Assembly (NCBI RefSeq): GCF_040544485.1
Contig: NZ_JBDZDV010000001.1
Location: forward strand, 310,001-374,000
Direction: 5' to 3'
Source: Lacicoccus halitifaciens
GTDB taxonomy: Bacteria > Bacillota > Bacilli > Staphylococcales > Salinicoccaceae
Length of the DNA: 64,000 bases
In this document: one piece after another, positions 59,220-64,000 of the stretch
Layout of the letters: each line of letters opens with the position of its first letter
How positions within the stretch are numbered: the stretch's first letter is position 1
Notes under the pieces: model-generated
The model's input: only the letters and a program-made list of their open reading frames with translations
What the model was told of the DNA's origin: nothing
Databases searched by the model: none
Made by a program: the position numbers and the translations under genes

Positions 59220-59769
59220 ATATTTTCCTCAGTTTTGGAATCAGCTTCTTATAGATGATGAGGGCCACAAGCCCGACGATGATCCCTTTGATGATATTGA
59301 ATGGAATGATGCCTGCCGTGACGATGATCCTCAAGTTTTCGATGATATCGGTCTGATCCACGATCATGCCGTAAAGCGGAAGGAGCACGAAGTAGTTCAG
59401 TATCGATAATACGACCGTCAAAGATATTGTACCTGCGATGAAACCGATGATGAGCGATTTCGTCGTCTTATGCCTCATGTATATGAAATATACCGGCAAA
59501 AGCAGTGAGAACGATGCGAGCAGGTTTGCCAGCGGGCCGATCGGCTCACTGGCGGCAAGCAGGCCATAGATCAATATCTTCAAAATGATGATCATGGATC
59601 CCGTGAGGCCCCCGTACAGGATGAAACCGATGAAGGCCGGTATATCCGACAGATCCACGGTCAGATACGGCGGGATGAATGGTATCGGGAACTGCAGCAG
59701 CATAAGTACAAATGATATTGCGGAAAGGATGCTGATGATGATTAATTTCCTTAAACGGTTTCTGTCCAT
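59218..59769 (-). CDS. ribU: Riboflavin ECF transporter substrate-binding subunit
   Basis: S component for riboflavin/FMN uptake, working with the shared EcfAA'T module; 183 residues and about six transmembrane segments. Family pattern: MLLQFPIPFIPPYLTVDLSDIPAFIGF, then GPLANLLASFSLLLP. The open frame extends to 59865 into srrB, but AGGGGTCATTCT lies before the ATG at 59769. It follows srrB by 10 bp, so it is probably transcribed from the srr/res unit; no FMN riboswitch is present between them. Confidence 0.9.
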   Translation of the reverse strand: MDRNRLRKLIIISILSAISFVLMLLQFPIPFIPPYLTVDLSDIPAFIGFILYGGLTGSMIIILKILIYGLLAASEPIGPLANLLASFSLLLPVYFIYMRHKTTKSLIIGFIAGTISLTVVLSILNYFVLLPLYGMIVDQTDIIENLRIIVTAGIIPFNIIKGIIVGLVALIIYKKLIPKLRKI

Positions 59770-59779
59770 AGAATGACCC

Positions 59780-61480
59780 CTAATCTGTATTATGATTTTT
59801 CGGCAGCATGATTTCGAAAGTCGTGCCGACCCCCGGCTCACTGTGTAAATCAATCGTTCCCTCATGCCTTTTTATGATGGACGATACGATGTAGAGGCCG
59901 AGCCCTGTGCCGTGCTTACCGCGTGTCCTCGATTCATCCACCTTATAAAAGCGTTCAAATATGCGGTCCTGATGTTCCTTTTTGATGCCGATTCCCGTAT
60001 CGGCGATGGAAAACCTGACACGGTCCTCTTCTTCCCGGACTTTCAAAGTGATCTTATCCCCCGGTTCAGTGTACCGTATCGCATTATCGATCAGATTGTT
60101 TAATACTTGTTCAATTTTACCATAATCGAAGTCAAAATATACACTCTCTTTTTCGGCGTCGATGACAAAATCGATTTCCTTCTCGTTCAAGGCATGTTTG
60201 AATTTCAGACCGACGTCTTCAAGCAGATACATGAAGTCGTTGCCTTCTATGTTCATAAGATCCGAGCCGCTGTCCATCCTTGCGATCGTGATCAGTTCGT
60301 TGACAAGATTGTTCATCCGGTCCGACTCATCCTTGATGATCTTGATCATTTCCTTCACTTCCCCAGGCTCGGTCACGATACCATCAAGAATCGCCTCGGA
60401 ATATCCGCTCAGCATGACCATCGGCGTCTTCAGCTCATGTGAGACATTGGCGATGAAGTCAGACCTCATCGTTTCCGTTTTCACCAGTTCCGTGATGTCC
60501 CGGATCAGCACGATCGTGCCGTATGTCCTGTTGTCACTGACGACGGCGGTGTAGGAAACCTGATAATGGCTGTTCAGCATGTTCAACCTTTCAATCCGGG
60601 ATGCCTTCGTCTCAGCGATGTCCAGAACGTTCGAGATGAACATCTCCTTTTCATGGCTGTTGGATGAGAGGGCCGCATAGATGGATTTACCTTTGGCGTT
60701 GCTGTAGATCAATTCACCGTCGGTATCGAAATAAAGCACCCCTTCCTCCATGGAACTGAAGATCTCCTCGCGGAGGTTCTTTTCATGAAGGACGGCTTCG
60801 ATGTTCTTTTTGATGTCCCTGTTCATCTTGTTGAATGCAAGCGTCAGCTCCCCGATCTCATCCCTGCTCCTGACTTCAAGCGGCTGGTACTTCCCGCGGG
60901 AAGTGTTGTAGGCTGCCGTTTTCAGGTTGATGAGCGGCCGGGTGATCCTGTTGAGAAGGAGAAAAGCGAAAATCGTCGTACCGATGATGAGGATCCCCGT
61001 GGTGATGAACATGATCACGGTGATCCCGCTGATCGACTGGTTCACCGCATCGAGGTCCCTGTACATGATGATATGGAGGTCTTCTTCGAAATACCTCGTC
61101 AGGCTTGAAGTTTTGATCATGTACATGCTGTCGTACAGGTCGTCGATGATGAGGGTCTCGTCGGTGATGTTTTCAGTGTTCATACGGTTGTATATCTCTT
61201 CATCGAGTGCTGAAAACGGCAGGAGAGGCTCCCCATCATAAAGTATGATCAGGTTGTCCTCCTGCAGCAGGCTCGTATTGCCGAGGGTGCCCATGTCATG
61301 TTCGGTGAGGAGCATCTCCTCCACCCTGTCTATATCTTCTTCCAAAATCGTCTCTGTAGTGTTGAAGACATAACTTCTGAAGAAAAAGATCAAAACCAGC
61401 GTCAATATAATTAAAACTGCGGTCACCATCAGGATGATGGTCAACCACAGTTTAGAAACAAGGCTATTTAGCGATCTCAC
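59780..61480 (-). CDS. srrB: SrrB/ResE-like sensor histidine kinase
   Basis: Respiratory sensor kinase, 566 residues. Two transmembrane segments (about 12-34 and 152-177) border a 115-residue external region; then HAMP (TRPLINLKTAAYNTSRGKY), PAS (about 235-330), HisKA with H348 in ANVSHELKTPMVMLSGY, and HATPase with NLIDNAIRYT, DTGIGIKKEHQ and HGTGLGLYIV. In S. aureus SrrAB responds to impaired respiration, nitric oxide and low oxygen. This protein contains no cysteine at all. It starts with a GTG overlapping the srrA stop by 4 bp. Confidence 0.93.
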   Translation of the reverse strand: MRSLNSLVSKLWLTIILMVTAVLIILTLVLIFFFRSYVFNTTETILEEDIDRVEEMLLTEHDMGTLGNTSLLQEDNLIILYDGEPLLPFSALDEEIYNRMNTENITDETLIIDDLYDSMYMIKTSSLTRYFEEDLHIIMYRDLDAVNQSISGITVIMFITTGILIIGTTIFAFLLLNRITRPLINLKTAAYNTSRGKYQPLEVRSRDEIGELTLAFNKMNRDIKKNIEAVLHEKNLREEIFSSMEEGVLYFDTDGELIYSNAKGKSIYAALSSNSHEKEMFISNVLDIAETKASRIERLNMLNSHYQVSYTAVVSDNRTYGTIVLIRDITELVKTETMRSDFIANVSHELKTPMVMLSGYSEAILDGIVTEPGEVKEMIKIIKDESDRMNNLVNELITIARMDSGSDLMNIEGNDFMYLLEDVGLKFKHALNEKEIDFVIDAEKESVYFDFDYGKIEQVLNNLIDNAIRYTEPGDKITLKVREEEDRVRFSIADTGIGIKKEHQDRIFERFYKVDESRTRGKHGTGLGLYIVSSIIKRHEGTIDLHSEPGVGTTFEIMLPKNHNTD

Positions 61481-62187
61481 GGTTCATTGACCTCGAATTT
61501 GTAACCGATGCCCCATACCGTGTGGATCATGCGGCTCGCTTCCGGTGAAACTTTATTGAGCTTTTCCCTCAGGCGCTTCACATGGGTATCAACTGTCCTG
61601 AGATCACCGTAGAAGTCGTAGTTCCAGACTTCTTTCAGCAGCTCTTCACGGTCGAACACCTTATCCGGGCTTTTTGCCAGGAACAGGAGCAGCTCATATT
61701 CTTTAGGCGTAAGGTTCACTTTTTTATCATCCGCGAGCACCCGGTGTGCATCATTGTCGATCACCAGATGTTCGTAGACGATGATGTCCTTTGCCGTCGT
61801 TTCCTGCTTGATGAACGAGGTTTCGGAAGCGCGGCGCAGTATCGCCTTGACGCGCAGCACGACTTCCCTCGGCGAGAAGGGCTTCACGATATAGTCATCC
61901 GCACCGACCTCGAAACCTTCCACCCGGTTGTTTTCCTCGCCTTTGGCCGTCAGCATGATGATCGGTGTCGATTTCTCGCGGCGAAGCCTTTTCGCCACCT
62001 CTATACCGTCCATTTCAGGCATCATCAAATCGAGCAGAATGCAGTTGTAATCATTCTCCAAAGCAAGATCCAGCGCTTCAGCGCCGTCTTCTGCCTCCGT
62101 GATTTCATAGCCCTCGCGGACCAGATACATATTGAGCAGTTTCCTAATGCGTTCTTCATCGTCAACTATCAGAATCTTTTCCGTCAT
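61477..62187 (-). CDS. srrA: SrrA/ResD-like response regulator
   Basis: OmpR-family regulator of 236 residues. Receiver domain with the phosphoacceptor in CILLDLMMPEMDG (D53) and the lysine in DDYIVKPFSPREV; winged helix with LTPKEYELLLFLAKSPDKVFDREELL and HVKRLREKLN. In Bacillus the orthologue ResD activates resABC, qcr and cytochrome genes; here it sits directly behind ccsB/resC. AGAGGGTTGAT precedes the ATG. Confidence 0.95.
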   Translation of the reverse strand: MTEKILIVDDEERIRKLLNMYLVREGYEITEAEDGAEALDLALENDYNCILLDLMMPEMDGIEVAKRLRREKSTPIIMLTAKGEENNRVEGFEVGADDYIVKPFSPREVVLRVKAILRRASETSFIKQETTAKDIIVYEHLVIDNDAHRVLADDKKVNLTPKEYELLLFLAKSPDKVFDREELLKEVWNYDFYGDLRTVDTHVKRLREKLNKVSPEASRMIHTVWGIGYKFEVNEP

Positions 62188-62205
62188 ATCAACCCTCTTC
62201 TCTAA

Positions 62206-63405
62206 TTATGCATATGAATGGAGTCCTGCAACGATCAGATTGATGGCAATCAGGTTGAAGAGTATCAGTATGAAACCGATCACTGCAAGCCATGCAGATT
62301 TCTCTCCTTCATATCCTCTGTTCAATCTCAAGTGTAGGAAAATGGTATAGAACATGAATGTGATGAATGCCCAGGTTTCCTTCGGATCCCAGCCCCAGAA
62401 TCTGCTCCATGCGATCTGTGCCCAAATTGCAGCAAAGAAGATGCCGCCGAGGGCGAATAATGGGAAGCCAATGATGACAGAACGGTATCCGATCTCATCC
62501 ATCAAGTTCAAGTCCGCCTTGTTGGCGAGCGGCTTGACCAGTGCAGTGAGCCGCTTCCGGAGTATCAGGCGGAGGATTCCGTACACAATCAAACCGAGTA
62601 TGATGGACCACAGCACTGTGTTCAGTGACTGGGAATTGATCACCGGCGGCAGGTTGATGCCCGAGTGGAAGTGTTCCACCTGTTCATATTGATTGTCGCC
62701 CACATGTTCAACAGGGATTGCGTCGTTATAATTCACAAGGCTCGGCAGGTGGTAATCCGCCACCATCGTCTCCCCGCGCTGGTCGGTGTACATGAATTCA
62801 TCACTGTAACCCACGGCGCCTTTCATGACAAGCGTCGTCCCGATATACACGAGTACGATGACAAGGCCGGCCATGATCATTTCAAGCAGGCGGGCACGCC
62901 ATGATTTCTCATTCTCGGGAATCGCCTTGAGCAGGTAGATCAAGCCTGCCACTGCACTCATGGAGAGTATTCCGTAGGATATCGACACGGTGATCACGTG
63001 GATTGCGAGCCAGTTGCTCTGCAGTGACGGGATCAAAGGATTGACATCAGTCGAGAACAGGCTGCCGTAAGCAATCAGCAGCAATGACACCGGGATTGCA
63101 AACAGGCCGAGCACCTTCGTTTTGTAATAATGATAGGTGATCAGATAACCGAGTATGATCATTATCGAGAAAGTCGCGATGAACTCATACATGTTCGATA
63201 CCGGGGCATGCCCCGTTGCTATCCATCTTAATATAAAATAGCCGAGTTGCATAACAAAAGCGATCACCGTCATGATGATGGCCGTATTTTCAAATTTTTT
63301 CTTTTCGTTTCTTATGCTCATGGAAAGGGGCACAAGTGCAACCAGTAATATGAAGAATGCTGAAGTGATCAGCCAATTGCTTATCGATAAAAGTGTTGAT
63401 TCCAT
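62206..63405 (-). CDS. resC: Cytochrome c biogenesis protein CcsB/ResC
   Basis: System II heme-handling membrane protein, 399 residues, with about eight transmembrane segments. The tryptophan-rich WWD heme-binding domain is RFWGWDPKETWAFITF, flanked by histidines (HVITVSISYG, HLRLNRGY). It works with ResB to export and ligate heme to apocytochrome c, needed for QcrC. Its start is 3 bp after the resB stop, with GAGGAG upstream. Confidence 0.95.
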   Translation of the reverse strand: MESTLLSISNWLITSAFFILLVALVPLSMSIRNEKKKFENTAIIMTVIAFVMQLGYFILRWIATGHAPVSNMYEFIATFSIMIILGYLITYHYYKTKVLGLFAIPVSLLLIAYGSLFSTDVNPLIPSLQSNWLAIHVITVSISYGILSMSAVAGLIYLLKAIPENEKSWRARLLEMIMAGLVIVLVYIGTTLVMKGAVGYSDEFMYTDQRGETMVADYHLPSLVNYNDAIPVEHVGDNQYEQVEHFHSGINLPPVINSQSLNTVLWSIILGLIVYGILRLILRKRLTALVKPLANKADLNLMDEIGYRSVIIGFPLFALGGIFFAAIWAQIAWSRFWGWDPKETWAFITFMFYTIFLHLRLNRGYEGEKSAWLAVIGFILILFNLIAINLIVAGLHSYA

Positions 63406-63407
63406 AA

Positions 63408-64000
63408 TTATTTCTCCTCACCAATGATGACGCCTTCATCAAAGTCTTTTGCGTCTCTGTCAAAAATCGCATCGTAGCCGTTTTCTTCCAGGACTGGATC
63501 GATCTCCTTCTTCAGGCCGAAGTAGTTTTTATTTGTATGTGCACTGATGCTGAAGCCATTTTCATCATTGATCCATATCCTTCTGTGATTGATGTAGGAT
63601 CCGATGAACAGTCCGATCAGGAAGATGCCGAAGCCGGTCGCTATGATCGGTAAGGTCAAATCTTTCTTCAGGGTCAGGACGGTCGCCCAGTGGTTTTCAT
63701 TCTCAACGAACCTCACGTTGTACTCGTTATCCTGGGTGATGTCGGTCGACAGCATGATCTGCAGCAGGCTGAGTTCACTTGAATCTCCGTCGGTCACTTC
63801 AAATACGAATGCCGGATTCGTCGCCACCGGTGTCGCAGAAATCAGTGCACCGTTCTCATCTATCTCAAGGAAGTCCGGCGCATACGCCCTCATGTTCACT
63901 TCCATGCCCTCCCCGACCTCGTAGGTCCGTTCAGGATCATCAAGCATCACCGTGAAAGGTTCACCGACAGTCTCACCACCGCTGTCTTCCAGCTGGAATG
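63408..64000 (-). CDS. resB: Cytochrome c biogenesis protein ResB, C-terminal part (5' end outside window)
   Basis: The minus-strand frame is open to the window edge, so this is the 3' end of a longer gene; about 197 residues are visible. It shows a large extracytoplasmic domain (DPERTYEVGEGMEVNMRAYAPDFLEIDENG), a last transmembrane segment (LPIIATGFGIFLIGLFIGSYIN) and a C-terminal cytoplasmic tail beginning HRRIWIND. This matches the end of ResB, partner of ResC, and the resB-resC-srrA order equals Bacillus resB-resC-resD. Confidence 0.88.
   Translation of the reverse strand, partial: FQLEDSGGETVGEPFTVMLDDPERTYEVGEGMEVNMRAYAPDFLEIDENGALISATPVATNPAFVFEVTDGDSSELSLLQIMLSTDITQDNEYNVRFVENENHWATVLTLKKDLTLPIIATGFGIFLIGLFIGSYINHRRIWINDENGFSISAHTNKNYFGLKKEIDPVLEENGYDAIFDRDAKDFDEGVIIGEEK

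Noticed and set aside
1..64000. Mobile elements, prophage, CRISPR, tRNA or rRNA genes
   Set aside because: No transposase, integrase, direct-repeat array, tRNA cloverleaf or rRNA block was recognised on either strand; the gene order is conserved core chromosome.

Overview
The window looks like chromosomal backbone of a member of the Staphylococcaceae outside Staphylococcus itself, most likely a moderately halophilic genus such as Salinicoccus (or Jeotgalicoccus). This is inferred from three things. Gene order follows Staphylococcus aureus and Bacillus closely (odhA-arlSR, gpsB-rnpB-ypsC, hepS-menG-hepT-ndk-aroCBA, rpsA-cmk-ansA-ypdA-ebpS-fer-ribU-srrBA). Base composition by eye is mid-to-high 40s % GC, higher than Staphylococcus. 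Several proteins carry strongly acidic segments. Unlike S. aureus, it keeps a Bacillus-type menaquinol:cytochrome c reductase (qcrABC) and cytochrome c maturation genes (resB, ccsB/resC) directly upstream of the ResDE-like pair srrAB.

Layout. 1-9 kb: odhA (partial), arlSR, a GNAT acetyltransferase, a PAP2 phosphatase, murG and ctpA. 9-13.5 kb: a thyA-dfrA-ypmS-msrA-msrB-crr-yozE-deoD run. 13.5-23.8 kb: a divergent 23-codon membrane-peptide gene on the plus strand, then bacilliredoxin, a frameshifted cvfC, a small zinc-finger protein, an RNase HI-like protein, a 5'-3' exonuclease, a sulfurtransferase, a double dynamin, ypsC, RNase P RNA, gpsB, ypsA and yppE. 23.9-27 kb: recU-pbp2 on the plus strand. 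27-37 kb: nth, dnaD, asnS, aspB, dinG, birA, cca, bshA, mgsA. 37-42.9 kb: yugP, ypjA, qcrCBA, ypiF, ypiB and a TPR protein. 42.9-49.5 kb: aroABC, ndk, hepT-menG-hepS (menaquinone) and hup. 49.6-64 kb: yphF, yphE, gpsA, der, rpsA, plsC, cmk, ansA, ypdA, ebpS, fer, ribU, srrBA, ccsB and resB (partial). Nearly everything is on the minus strand; the plus-strand genes are the 23-codon gene, recU, pbp2, ansA and fer.

How they work together. The content is housekeeping: peptidoglycan synthesis and division (murG, pbp2, recU, gpsB), respiration and its control (heptaprenyl/menaquinone synthesis, bc complex, cytochrome c assembly, SrrAB), thiol redox control through bacillithiol (bshA, ypdA, bacilliredoxin) and Msr repair, folate/thymidylate, the shikimate pathway, and translation/RNA (rpsA, der, cca, asnS, rnpB). 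No mobile element, prophage, CRISPR array, tRNA or rRNA was found, and no non-coding gap exceeds about 300 bases.

Most interesting items: (1) cvfC is split at an A9 run containing a canonical -1 slippery heptamer, and a -1 shift restores a 370-residue protein; (2) a complete small transcription unit encoding a 23-residue hydrophobic peptide next to thyA; (3) promoters whose -35 box lies inside the preceding gene's terminator hairpin; (4) a long acidic/Gly-Ser tail on PBP2; (5) a cysteine-free SrrB. I did not find an unmistakably new multi-gene system.
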